From: UBA4951 sp963616935
GTDB lineage: Bacteria; Bacillota_I; Bacilli_A; RFN20; CAG-826
Length of the DNA stretch: 64,000 nt
NCBI GenBank assembly: GCA_963616935.1
Contig: CAVEMS010000001.1
Coordinates: forward strand, 124,001-188,000
Reading direction: 5' to 3'
In this document: piece by piece, positions 23,913 through 32,081 of the stretch
Layout: the number at the start of each line of letters is the position of its first letter
How positions within the stretch are numbered: position 1 is the stretch's first letter
Program-made: the position numbers and the translations under genes
The notes under the pieces: model-generated
Told to the model about the DNA's origin: nothing
The model's database searches: none
What the model saw: only the letters and a program-made list of their open reading frames with translations

Positions 23913-25034
23913 ATGAAGATTTTGGTGACGGGCGCAAAAGGCTTCATCGGCAAGAATCTTGTCCGCGTTTTGTCTCGAAAGGGACACGAGGTCTATTCTT
24001 TCGATGTCGATAATACGGAAGGAGAGCTTCGTCATTATGTCTCTCAAAGTGATTTCATAATCCATTTGGCTGGCGTCAATAGGCCTCTAAACAAAGAGGA
24101 ATTCTATGATGGCAACGTCAATTTCTCAAAGAGACTGCTTGATATCCTCCATCAAGAGGCCTCCAAGGCTTCGATTATATTCTCCTCGAGCACGCAGGCG
24201 GCCTTGGATAACGATTACGGCAAGTCTAAGAGAATGGCCGAAGAGCTTTTCTTCGAAGAATCGCATAATCGCCCTATCTATGTTTTCAGACTATATAACG
24301 TCTTCGGGAAAGGCTGCCGCCCCGGTTATAACAGCGTGATAGCGACTTGGTGCGACGCCGTGATAAACGATAAGCCAATCAAGGTCAATGAAAGCGATCC
24401 GACTATCGATTTCGTCTATATCGATGACGTTATCTCTTCTTTCTTGCTGACCGTAGATGGAAAACTCCACACGACGTCAAATGAAGATGAGATACTTTAC
24501 CCATCGACACGCTATAAAAAGAAACTTAGCGAAGTTCTTTCGTTATTGCAGTCGTTTAAGAAATCGAGAGAGGATTTGAATGTTCCTTTGCAAGATGGTT
24601 TTTCCAAGAAATTATATGCGACTTACCTTAGTTATCTGCCGACTTCTTCCTTTTCTTATGGCTTGACGTCGCACACGGATGAGAGAGGCTCCTTCACCGA
24701 ATGCTTGCATTTCCCTTCGTATGGGCAGGTCTCGGTCAACGTCTCGCATCCTGGCATAACGAAAGGGAACCATTACCACGAGACGAAGAATGAGAAATTC
24801 CTATGCGTTTCTGGAGAGGTGATTATTCGCTTTAGAAAGGTCGGAGAGAAGGACGTTTACGAATATCATTGTTCGGATAGGAAACTCGAAATCGTCGATA
24901 TACCTCCTGGCTACACCCATTCGATCGAAACGATCGGAGAAAAAGACTCCGTTACTTTGATGTGGGCGAATGAGGCCTACGATCCGGATAACCCCGATAC
25001 TTATAGAGAAGACGTTTTGGCCGCCGACAAATAG
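23913..25034 (+). CDS. Bifunctional cupin/SDR enzyme of UDP-L-FucNAc synthesis, CapF type
   Basis: The 373-residue product has an SDR reductase at the N-terminus (VTGAKGFIGKNLVRVL, IHLAGVNRP, YGKSKRMAEELFF with the YxxxK pair) and a cupin at the C-terminus (about 255-365: HPGITKGNHYHETKNEKFLC, IPPGYTHSIETIG with metal-binding His). This order is specific for CapF, which epimerises C3 and then reduces C4 to make UDP-6-deoxy-L-talosamine derivative, the CapG substrate. It lies two bases behind the CapE-type gene and is closed by a strong hairpin. Confidence 0.92.
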   Translation: MKILVTGAKGFIGKNLVRVLSRKGHEVYSFDVDNTEGELRHYVSQSDFIIHLAGVNRPLNKEEFYDGNVNFSKRLLDILHQEASKASIIFSSSTQAALDNDYGKSKRMAEELFFEESHNRPIYVFRLYNVFGKGCRPGYNSVIATWCDAVINDKPIKVNESDPTIDFVYIDDVISSFLLTVDGKLHTTSNEDEILYPSTRYKKKLSEVLSLLQSFKKSREDLNVPLQDGFSKKLYATYLSYLPTSSFSYGLTSHTDERGSFTECLHFPSYGQVSVNVSHPGITKGNHYHETKNEKFLCVSGEVIIRFRKVGEKDVYEYHCSDRKLEIVDIPPGYTHSIETIGEKDSVTLMWANEAYDPDNPDTYREDVLAADK

Positions 25035-25038
25035 GCTC

Positions 25039-25076
25039 GATTATCGACGGTTTTGAATCGTCGATAATCTTAAAAA
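25039..25076 (+). terminator. Terminator hairpin between capF-type gene and tex
   Basis: GATTATCGACG and CGTCGATAATC are perfect 11-bp arms around a 9-base loop. The following TTAAAAA makes a poor U tract, but the stem is very stable and can serve the convergent transcripts. Confidence 0.65.
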
Positions 25077-25084
25077 TCAGACGC

Positions 25085-27247
25085 TTAATTCGATGACTCT
25101 TCTTTCGCTCTTTTTAGCGACAAAGATATTCTCTTCCGCTCAACGTCTACCCCGATTACTTTCACGTGAACGATTTCGCCCAAAGAAACGACTTCATTAG
25201 GGTTCTTGACATATCGATCCGCCAATTCGCTGATGTGTGCCAAACCATCTTGGTGCACCCCAATATCTATGAAAGCGCCGAAATCGCTGATGTTTCTGAC
25301 GGTGCCATTCAAAAGCATGCCAACCCTTAGATCCTTGATGTCCTTAACGTTACTATCAAGGGATGCGCTTTCGGCTTTTTCCCTCGGGTCCCGCCCTGGT
25401 TTCTTAAGTTCTTCTATGATATCTTTCAAAGTGTAGTTCCCTAGTCCAGTCTCTTTCTCCAATTTCGCTAGGTCGATGTCGGACGAAAGGAGTTTTTCGG
25501 CTTTTTCGCTTCCGATTTCGTTTAGTGATAGTCCGAGCGTTTTTATAAGCGTTTTGGTCGCCTCATAATCTTTCGGATGTATGGCCGTTTTCTCCAAAGG
25601 ATTGTTGTTTTCTATCCTTAAGAAACCGGCTGCGTCGAGGAATGTTTTCTCGCCGAAACCTTTGACCTCCAAGAGGCTTTTCCGTTCTTTGAAAGGTCCG
25701 TTTTTCTCGCGATAGGAGACTATTTCGTTGGCTAACCTCGAAGAGATGCCGGATACATATTGGAGCAACGATGCGGAGGAGGTGTTTAGCCAAACCCCGA
25801 CCTCGTTAACGGCGTCGACGGTCGCTCTTTCTAGGGAGAGTTTGAGCTTCTTCTCGTCCATGTCGTGTTGGTATTGGCCGACGCCGATGGATTCGGGTGG
25901 CACTTTGACGAGCTCCGCCATCGGGTCAAGGAGCCTACGGGCTAGCGAGACGGCGCTTCTTTCGTCGATGTCCATATCGGGGAATTCCTTGATGGCGATA
26001 GGGGAAGCGCTATAGACGCTGGCCCCCGATTCGTTCACCACGATTATCGAAATCTTCTCTTTCAGATTGCGTTTTTCCAAATATCCCTGCAAAAAGCCAT
26101 CGCTTTCGCGACTGGCCGTTCCATTTCCCAAAGCGATCACATCGAATCCGTAATCCCTTAGCAAGGAATCGAGATAGGATTCGCTTTGAGCGATTTTGCC
26201 GATCGTTGGATAGATTATCCCGGTTTTAAGGACTTTGCCTTCTTTGTCGATAAGGGCCAACTTGCAGCCGTTTTTATATCCTGGGTCGAAACCCAATATT
26301 TGCTTCCCCTTTAAAGGCGACGCCAATAAAAGCTGCTTCAAATTTTTCGAGAATAAGAGGAGCGATTCATCTTCGGCAAGAGAAAAAAGATCGTTGGTTA
26401 TCTCGTTTTCTATTGAAGGCCCCATTAGTCTCTTATAGGAGTCGGCGATCGTTTCTCGAATGATCGTTTCGTATGGGCTCTTCGGCCTTCTTAAATAGTT
26501 CCTCGCGATGGCGTTATGGATCGTGATTTCGTCGTAATCGAACGAATATTGGATCTTTTTTTCTTTGTTGCCGCGCATGATTGCCAAAATTTGATGTGGC
26601 TTTATCTTGCCTATCGGAGTGGCGAAATTGGCGTAATTCGCGTATTTTTTATCGACGTCTTCCTTCGTTTCTTTTGCAAGTATCTTCCCGGTTCGAAGAA
26701 TGTATTTTTTCGCATCCGTGTAATAGGAGGCGTTATCGGACATCTCTTCGGCCAATATGTCGCAAGCCATCTTTATCGCGCTTCCGACATCGGCTATTCC
26801 TTTTTCCTCATTGACGAATTGCCTTGCGAATTCATTTAACTCGTCCAATGTGTTTTCCTGCTTTTTGATATATGCCGACAAAGGCCCAAGTCCTTTTTCT
26901 TTGGCTAAGCTGCCGCGCGTTTTTCTTTTTGGCCGATAAGGGCGATAGACGGCTTCCAAAGATTGGAGGTCATCGCATTCGTCGATTTCTTTCCTTAGTT
27001 CATCGCTAAGCTTCCCAAGCTCGGCAATTGTCTTTAGGACCGTTTCCTTCCGTTCGCTTAGTTTCTCGAATTTCTCTTTTTCGCTTTCGAGTAAACGCAA
27101 CGACACATCGCTTAGATTTCCCGTCTCCTCTTTCTTATAACGTGCGATGAAGGGAATCGTCGCTCCATTTTGTAGCATTTTCAAAACGGCCGCGACACGG
27201 CCTTCTTCGATCTGCAATTTCGTCGATAGGTATCTTTCTATTTTCAT
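25085..27247 (-). CDS. tex: Tex family RNA-binding transcription accessory protein
   Basis: The 720-residue product has the Tex layout: helical N-terminus (GATIPFIARYKKEETGNLSD), YqgF-like nuclease fold near 320-440 (LGFDPGYKNGCKLALIDKEG, IALGNGTASRESDGF), the helix-hairpin-helix region (YVSGISSRLANEIVSYREKN, LLEVKGFGEKTFLDAAGFLR), and a C-terminal S1 domain (about 640-710: LNGTVRNISDFGAFIDIGV). Tex is a housekeeping factor linked to transcription and RNA handling. No binding site precedes the ATG; TAGAAT lies 7 bases upstream. Confidence 0.96.
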   Translation of the reverse strand: MKIERYLSTKLQIEEGRVAAVLKMLQNGATIPFIARYKKEETGNLSDVSLRLLESEKEKFEKLSERKETVLKTIAELGKLSDELRKEIDECDDLQSLEAVYRPYRPKRKTRGSLAKEKGLGPLSAYIKKQENTLDELNEFARQFVNEEKGIADVGSAIKMACDILAEEMSDNASYYTDAKKYILRTGKILAKETKEDVDKKYANYANFATPIGKIKPHQILAIMRGNKEKKIQYSFDYDEITIHNAIARNYLRRPKSPYETIIRETIADSYKRLMGPSIENEITNDLFSLAEDESLLLFSKNLKQLLLASPLKGKQILGFDPGYKNGCKLALIDKEGKVLKTGIIYPTIGKIAQSESYLDSLLRDYGFDVIALGNGTASRESDGFLQGYLEKRNLKEKISIIVVNESGASVYSASPIAIKEFPDMDIDERSAVSLARRLLDPMAELVKVPPESIGVGQYQHDMDEKKLKLSLERATVDAVNEVGVWLNTSSASLLQYVSGISSRLANEIVSYREKNGPFKERKSLLEVKGFGEKTFLDAAGFLRIENNNPLEKTAIHPKDYEATKTLIKTLGLSLNEIGSEKAEKLLSSDIDLAKLEKETGLGNYTLKDIIEELKKPGRDPREKAESASLDSNVKDIKDLRVGMLLNGTVRNISDFGAFIDIGVHQDGLAHISELADRYVKNPNEVVSLGEIVHVKVIGVDVERKRISLSLKRAKEESSN

Positions 27248-27311
27248 ACCGACGATTCTAACTCATTTTTCGCCGATTTATAAAGATGCTTATCACGGCC
27301 ATTTCCTGGGG

Positions 27312-27332
27312 ATTATAAACATAATTTATAAT
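27312..27332. promoter_or_regulatory. Inverted repeat upstream of fucO
   Basis: ATTATAAA-CATAA-TTTATAAT has perfect 8-bp arms with a 5-base spacer, about 85 bases before the fucO start and also about 65 bases before the divergent tex gene. It looks like a regulator site. Confidence 0.45.
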
Positions 27333-27365
27333 TCGCTAATTTTTTACCGATTTACCGCGTTATTG

Positions 27366-27388
27366 CGTGCGATAATATGCATCGTACG
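27366..27388 (+). promoter_or_regulatory. -10 region of fucO inside an imperfect inverted repeat
   Basis: TGC-GATAAT (extended -10 at 27368-27376) lies between CGTGCGAT and ATCGTACG, arms that match at 7 of 8 positions. A regulator bound there would cover the -10. Confidence 0.45.
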
Positions 27389-27417
27389 AGAATCAAAATT
27401 TTAAGGAGGAATCTCGA

Positions 27418-28566
27418 ATGTCTAACCGCTTCTGCTTAAACCCTGTTAGCTATCACGGCTACGGCGCGATCGAAAACATCGTGACCGAAGTCGAATCGCA
27501 TGGCTGGAAGAAAGCCATGGTCGCCAGCGACCCAGGCCTCATCAAATTCGGCGTCACCAAGAAAGTCACCGATCTTTTGGACAAGGCCGGACTCGCCTAT
27601 GAAGTCTATTCCGACATCAAACCAAACCCAACCATCGAAAACGTCAAAGACGGCGTCGAATTCTTCAAGAAAACTGGTGCCGATTACATCATCGCCATCG
27701 GCGGTGGTTCTTCGATGGACACTTCCAAAGCCATCGGCATCATCATCACCAATCCGGAATTCGCCGATGTCCGTAGCCTCGAAGGCCTCTCCCCGACGAA
27801 GAATGCGTGCGTTCCGACGATCGCCGTCCCGACTACTGCCGGAACCGCGGCTGAAGTTACGATCAACTACGTTATCACCGACGTTGAGAAACACCGCAAA
27901 TTCGTCTGCGTCGACCCTCACGATATGCCTATCATCGCCGTTGTCGATCCAGCCATGATGGAAACGATGCCGAAGAGCCTCATCGCCGCGACTGGCATGG
28001 ACGCTTTGACGCACGCCATCGAAGGCTATATCACCAAAGCCGCTTGGGAGCTCTCTGATATGTTCCATATCGAAGCCATCCGCATCATCTCCCATAACAT
28101 CAAAGATTCATACGATGGTGGAAAGAAAGGCCGCGAAGCCATGGCCCTTGGCCAATATGTCGCCGGCATGGGATTCAGCAACGTCGGTTTGGGCTTAGTC
28201 CACGCTATGGCGCACCCTCTTAGCGCTTTCTACGACACTCCGCACGGCGTCGCTTGCTCTATCCTTCTTCCGACCGTCATGGCCTATAACGCCTCGGCGA
28301 GCGGCACCAAATATCGCGACATCGCCATCGCCATGGGCGTCAAAGGTGTCGAGAACATGAGCCAAGAAGAATACCGTAAGGCGGCTGTCGATGCTGTCAA
28401 AGCCTTAAGCGTTTCCGTCGGAATCCCTGAGAATCTCAAAGGCATCGTCAAAGAAGAAGACCTCTCCTTCCTTGCCGATAGCGCCGTTGCCGACGCTTGC
28501 TTCGGTGGCAACCCGAAAGACGCCACCAAAGACGACGTCATCGCCATCTACAAATCGTTAATGTAA
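27418..28566 (+). CDS. fucO: Lactaldehyde reductase (iron-dependent alcohol dehydrogenase)
   Basis: FucO reduces L-lactaldehyde, a product of fucose and rhamnose breakdown, to L-1,2-propanediol with NADH under anaerobic conditions. The 382-residue product is close to E. coli FucO along its whole length: IGGGSSMDTSKAIGIIITNP, DVRSLEGLSPT, PTTAGTAAEVTINYVITD, KFVCVDPHDMP. Iron ligands are in TGMDALTHAIEGY (Asp, His), GLVHAMAHP (His) and DTPHGVACS (His). It has a strong AAGGAGG and its own terminator, and the rhamnulokinase gene follows. Confidence 0.95.
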   Translation: MSNRFCLNPVSYHGYGAIENIVTEVESHGWKKAMVASDPGLIKFGVTKKVTDLLDKAGLAYEVYSDIKPNPTIENVKDGVEFFKKTGADYIIAIGGGSSMDTSKAIGIIITNPEFADVRSLEGLSPTKNACVPTIAVPTTAGTAAEVTINYVITDVEKHRKFVCVDPHDMPIIAVVDPAMMETMPKSLIAATGMDALTHAIEGYITKAAWELSDMFHIEAIRIISHNIKDSYDGGKKGREAMALGQYVAGMGFSNVGLGLVHAMAHPLSAFYDTPHGVACSILLPTVMAYNASASGTKYRDIAIAMGVKGVENMSQEEYRKAAVDAVKALSVSVGIPENLKGIVKEEDLSFLADSAVADACFGGNPKDATKDDVIAIYKSLM

Positions 28567-28573
28567 GAAAAAC

Positions 28574-28610
28574 GAACCCATCGATAGTCGAATCGGTGGG
28601 TTCTTTTTTT
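28574..28610 (+). terminator. Terminator after fucO
   Basis: GAACCCA and TGGGTTC, with CGAT/ATCG-type pairing inside, form a long hairpin followed by seven T. A second small repeat GGAGC-TAT-GCTCC follows at 28613-28625. Confidence 0.85.
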
Positions 28611-28703
28611 ATGGAGCTATGCTCCAAATGAAGAAAAAACTTTGGCTTATCAATTGACTTTGCTCTCTCAAAAAGCCACCATTATCCCAGAGGAAGAAAG
28701 AAT

Positions 28704-30020
28704 ATGAATTATTTATTGGCTGTAGATATTGGCGCGACGAGCGCCAGGCACGTTTTAGGACATCGCGATCCGAAGACGAATGAGATGGTGATCGAAGAGA
28801 TATACCGCTTCAAAACACCTTTGGTTATGCTAGGCGAAGGCCATTGCTATTGGGATGTTAAGAAGCTATTCGAAGAGATCGTCAACGGTCTTAAGAAAGC
28901 GAAGGAAATAGGAAAGATCCCATCGAAAATGGGAATCGATTCCTTCGGCGTCGACTACGCTTTGATGGATGAGAACGACAAACTCGTCGATCGCGTCATA
29001 TCTTATCGCGACGACCGCACGATCAAAGCGAAAGAGGATTTCTCCTCCCCGCATTCATTGTTTATGAAAACGGGCATATACCCGCACGCATTCAACACCA
29101 TATATCAACTATATGACGACAATGTTTCCGGGCGTTTGGCGAAGGCGAAGGAGGCCATTATGCTTCCGTCCTATCTCGTTTATTTGTTGACTGGCGTCAA
29201 ACAAAACGAGATCTCCATTCTTTCGACGTCGGGATTGCTTGACAGCAAGACTGCGAAATTCGAGAAAGGTCTTTTGGAAGAGCTAGGAATCGATGAATCC
29301 TTCTTCCCTAATCCCGTCAAAGCCGGCTCATACGTCGGCGGATTCAAGAAAGAGATAAAAGATGAGGTCGGTTTCGATTGCGACGTCTATTGCGTTTTAG
29401 AACACGATACGGCGAGCGCCTTCTACGGTTCTGAAACACCGAAAGGATACGCTTATCTTTCAAGCGGAACGTGGTCGCTATTCGGCGCTTTGCTAGATAG
29501 GCCGATCATCGACGAAGTCGCATATAAGGAATCCTTCTCAAATGAATTGTCGATGCCTAACGAAGTGCGTTTCCTTTCTAACATCATGGGCATGTGGGTC
29601 GTCAATCGCCTTTTGTCTGAGATGCCTGAAGTCAAAAACGTCATCGAAGCGGTGGAGCTTTCCAAAAAATCAGATTACGACGATTATTTCCCGATGTCCG
29701 ACGAAAGACTCTTCAATCCTTCGAGTATGAAGGAGGCCGTTCTTTCACTGTTGAAGGAAAAAGGAGCGAAAGAAATCAAGAGCGCTGGCGACATCTTTAG
29801 AAGCGTCTATTTGTCTTTGGCGTATTCCTATAAAGACGCGCTCTCCGGCCTAGAGAAGATGACTGGTGAGAAGTTCAAAGGAATATCGATTTTCGGAGGC
29901 GGCGTCCAAAATCGCTTCTTGGACGATTTGGTCAAGGAAATCACTGGTAGAGAAGTCTATTTAGGTCCAAGCGAAGCGACGTCGCTTGGCAATTTGCTCA
30001 TGCTTGAAAAAGGCGAATGA
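28704..30020 (+). CDS. rhaB: Rhamnulokinase (FGGY family)
   Basis: The FGGY kinase fold begins with AVDIGATSARHVLGH. GIDSFGVDYALMD, VISYRDDRT, LPSYLVYLLTG, LEHDTASAFYG and YLSSGTWSLFGA are typical of RhaB, which phosphorylates L-rhamnulose to the 1-phosphate. At 438 residues it is shorter than E. coli RhaB (489). ATG follows AGAGGAAG. The aldolase and isomerase genes are not in the window, so the assignment to rhamnulose rather than fuculose or another ketose rests on similarity alone. The ROK kinase gene overlaps its stop by four bases. Confidence 0.85.
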   Translation: MNYLLAVDIGATSARHVLGHRDPKTNEMVIEEIYRFKTPLVMLGEGHCYWDVKKLFEEIVNGLKKAKEIGKIPSKMGIDSFGVDYALMDENDKLVDRVISYRDDRTIKAKEDFSSPHSLFMKTGIYPHAFNTIYQLYDDNVSGRLAKAKEAIMLPSYLVYLLTGVKQNEISILSTSGLLDSKTAKFEKGLLEELGIDESFFPNPVKAGSYVGGFKKEIKDEVGFDCDVYCVLEHDTASAFYGSETPKGYAYLSSGTWSLFGALLDRPIIDEVAYKESFSNELSMPNEVRFLSNIMGMWVVNRLLSEMPEVKNVIEAVELSKKSDYDDYFPMSDERLFNPSSMKEAVLSLLKEKGAKEIKSAGDIFRSVYLSLAYSYKDALSGLEKMTGEKFKGISIFGGGVQNRFLDDLVKEITGREVYLGPSEATSLGNLLMLEKGE

Positions 30021-30883
30021 TGAAAAGGATTGGGATCGATTTAGGCGGTTCGACGGTCAAGGGCGGAGTTGTCGAGAAAGACACCATTCTTTTGACTTCA
30101 ACCCATCGTACAAGGCTTGCGAATAGCCGCGAAGAGATCCTTAATGCCGTCTATGCCACAATCGGAGATTTGCTTAGGGTGTATCCCGATATCGAGCGAA
30201 TCGGAATCGTTTCGGCCGGCGATATCAATCACGTAAACGGCGTTTGCACATATAGCAGCAACCTTCATGGTTGGACTGGCACCAACATAAAAGGTGCGAT
30301 AGAAAGCCGCTTTCATATCGAGACGTATGTCGATAACGACGCGATAGGGGCGTTGCTTGGCGAAGCGCACCGCTATCCCAAACTTAAAAACATAACGATG
30401 CTCACTTTCGGAACGGGAGTGGGCGGCGCCTCGCTTATTGATGGAGTGGTTTCTCGCGAGGCGAAGACGAGATGGGGCGAGCGCTCGATAGATAAGAATG
30501 GCATTTCCTTGTCATTCGGCGAAGTCGGCGCGGCTGAAGCGTATCTTTCAACCAGAGCGATCCAAAGGTATGCATACGAGGAATACCATTTCTCACTTAA
30601 GACACTTCAGATATTTGAAAGGATAAGACGAGGGGAAGGAAAGGCCATCGCCGCGCTCAAGGTTTATGCTAAGCACTTGAACGATCTACTTGAACTTATC
30701 GAAAAAGAGATTTCGCCAGAGCTCATAATCCTAGGTGGAGGATTGATGAATTCCAAGGAAGTGATGGAAAAAGGAATAAAGATAGAGAAGGGGAAATACG
30801 CTTTCGCGCATTTCGGCAACGAAGCCGGAATCGTGGGGGCGAGTTTGCTTCCGATAAAGGATTTCTATAAGGAGAATGAATGA
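30017..30883 (+). CDS. ROK family sugar kinase without the zinc cysteines
   Basis: The 288-residue product has the ROK/ASKHA ATP loop GIDLGGSTVKGG, the middle block YVDNDAIGALLGEAH with the catalytic Asp, and LTFGTGVGGASLIDG. The usual ROK signature with zinc-binding His and CxCGxxGCxE is absent; the matching region reads ISLSFGEVGAAEAYLSTRAI. It therefore belongs to the zinc-less ROK branch or has lost the site. Overlap with rhaB and nagA (both by four bases) points to an amino-sugar or sugar phosphate route; GlcNAc or ManNAc kinase is the most likely role given nagA, but this is inference. Confidence 0.78.
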   Translation: MMKRIGIDLGGSTVKGGVVEKDTILLTSTHRTRLANSREEILNAVYATIGDLLRVYPDIERIGIVSAGDINHVNGVCTYSSNLHGWTGTNIKGAIESRFHIETYVDNDAIGALLGEAHRYPKLKNITMLTFGTGVGGASLIDGVVSREAKTRWGERSIDKNGISLSFGEVGAAEAYLSTRAIQRYAYEEYHFSLKTLQIFERIRRGEGKAIAALKVYAKHLNDLLELIEKEISPELIILGGGLMNSKEVMEKGIKIEKGKYAFAHFGNEAGIVGASLLPIKDFYKENE

Positions 30884-32037
30884 TGGAGATAAAAGAATTC
30901 AAGCGTATCAAAGCGGTCCTTCCTACTGGAATAAAGGAAGTGGAGATTGATGTTGAAAACGAGAAAATAACCGCGATAAGCGAACCAAAAATCGAAAAAA
31001 CCACTGCAAAAGGCCTCTATCTTGTGCCTGGATTCATCGATGAGCATATCCATGGCGCAAATGGGACGGACACGATGGACGCGACAATTGAAGCGCTAGA
31101 AAATATCGCAATCTCTTTGCCGCAAGAAGGCGTAACGTCCTTTTTGGCGACCACGATGACGATGCCGGTTGATAACATCGAAAGAGCTTTAAAGAACATC
31201 GAAGAATATCGTTCCAAGAAACGCCCTGGCGCGAGAGTGGCCGGCGTCCATTTGGAAGGCCCATTCATCTCTCCTCTTCACCCCGGCGCCCAAGATCCGA
31301 AAGCGATCCTTAAACCGGATGTCGCCTTGTTCGCCAAATGGAATGAAATGTCAGGAAGGGCGATAAAGGAAGTGACAATCGCCTACGAGGAGGGTGGCGA
31401 AGAACTGCTCAAATACTGCATTGATAACGGCATCACTTGCTCTTTGGGGCATAGCGACGCTAAAGGCGCCGTTGCCAAAGAGGCTTTTTCAAAAGGTCTT
31501 AAGTGCGTGACCCATCTTTATAATGCCCAAAGGGGATTCGCCCATCGCGAAGTCGGAATCGTCGGCGAAGCGCTTATGACAAACGGCGTGCGTACTGAAC
31601 TTATCGCCGATCTTATCCATTCGTGCCCCGATGCCGTCCATTTTGTCTTCAAAAACAAGAAGAAAGAAGACATCATCCTTATCAGCGACAGCACCGAAGG
31701 AAAGTTCTTGGCCCCCGGATTCTATGAGCTAGGGGGGCAGAAAGTCAAAATATTCGACGGCGTGGCGAGACTTATGAATGACACGATAGCCGGTTCGATA
31801 CTTTCGCTCAATAAAGCGCTTAGGAATGTTAAGCCGTTGGCGGACGGTTATTCCCTCTTGGATCTTATAAACCTCGTTTCTATGAATCCAGCCAAAAACC
31901 TTGGCATCGATAATGAGGTTGGAAGCATAGAAGTGGGCAAACGCGCCGATTTCGCGATAATCGACGATGACTTCAACGTCTATATGACGATAGTCGGCGG
32001 GGAAGTCGTTTACCAAAAAGAAGGATTCGCTTTATAA
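30880..32037 (+). CDS. nagA: N-acetylglucosamine-6-phosphate deacetylase
   Basis: NagA removes acetate from GlcNAc-6-P to give GlcN-6-P. The amidohydrolase metal and substrate motifs are present: PGFIDEHIHG, GVHLEGPFISP with the metal Glu, LGHSDAKG, VTHLYNAQRG and the catalytic Asp in LISDSTEG. The C-terminus (MNPAKNLGID, GSIEVGKRADFAIID) is typical. 385 residues is the standard length. The start at 30880 sits six bases after AAGGAG and overlaps the ROK gene, so the three genes rhaB-ROK-nagA are one operon. Confidence 0.93.
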   Translation: MMEIKEFKRIKAVLPTGIKEVEIDVENEKITAISEPKIEKTTAKGLYLVPGFIDEHIHGANGTDTMDATIEALENIAISLPQEGVTSFLATTMTMPVDNIERALKNIEEYRSKKRPGARVAGVHLEGPFISPLHPGAQDPKAILKPDVALFAKWNEMSGRAIKEVTIAYEEGGEELLKYCIDNGITCSLGHSDAKGAVAKEAFSKGLKCVTHLYNAQRGFAHREVGIVGEALMTNGVRTELIADLIHSCPDAVHFVFKNKKKEDIILISDSTEGKFLAPGFYELGGQKVKIFDGVARLMNDTIAGSILSLNKALRNVKPLADGYSLLDLINLVSMNPAKNLGIDNEVGSIEVGKRADFAIIDDDFNVYMTIVGGEVVYQKEGFAL

Positions 32038-32064
32038 GTCATAATTAAAATTGTCTTTTCGTCA

Positions 32065-32073
32065 TGCTATCAT
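32065..32073 (+). promoter_or_regulatory. Extended -10 directly before the SWIM protein gene
   Basis: TGC-TATCAT ends 8 bases before the ATG at 32082, and there is no binding site. Confidence 0.45.
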
Positions 32074-32081
32074 AGCTTGAT

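Noticed and set aside
25145..25160. ACTTTCACGTGAACGA resembles a parS site
   Set aside because: It has four mismatches to the 16-bp parS consensus, lies inside the tex coding region about 30 kb from parAB, and the core codes for conserved residues of the S1 domain.
27436..28095. 219-codon open frame antisense to fucO
   Set aside because: It mirrors the strongly conserved fucO gene, has no binding site and a biased Asp/Phe/Gly composition typical of a shadow frame.
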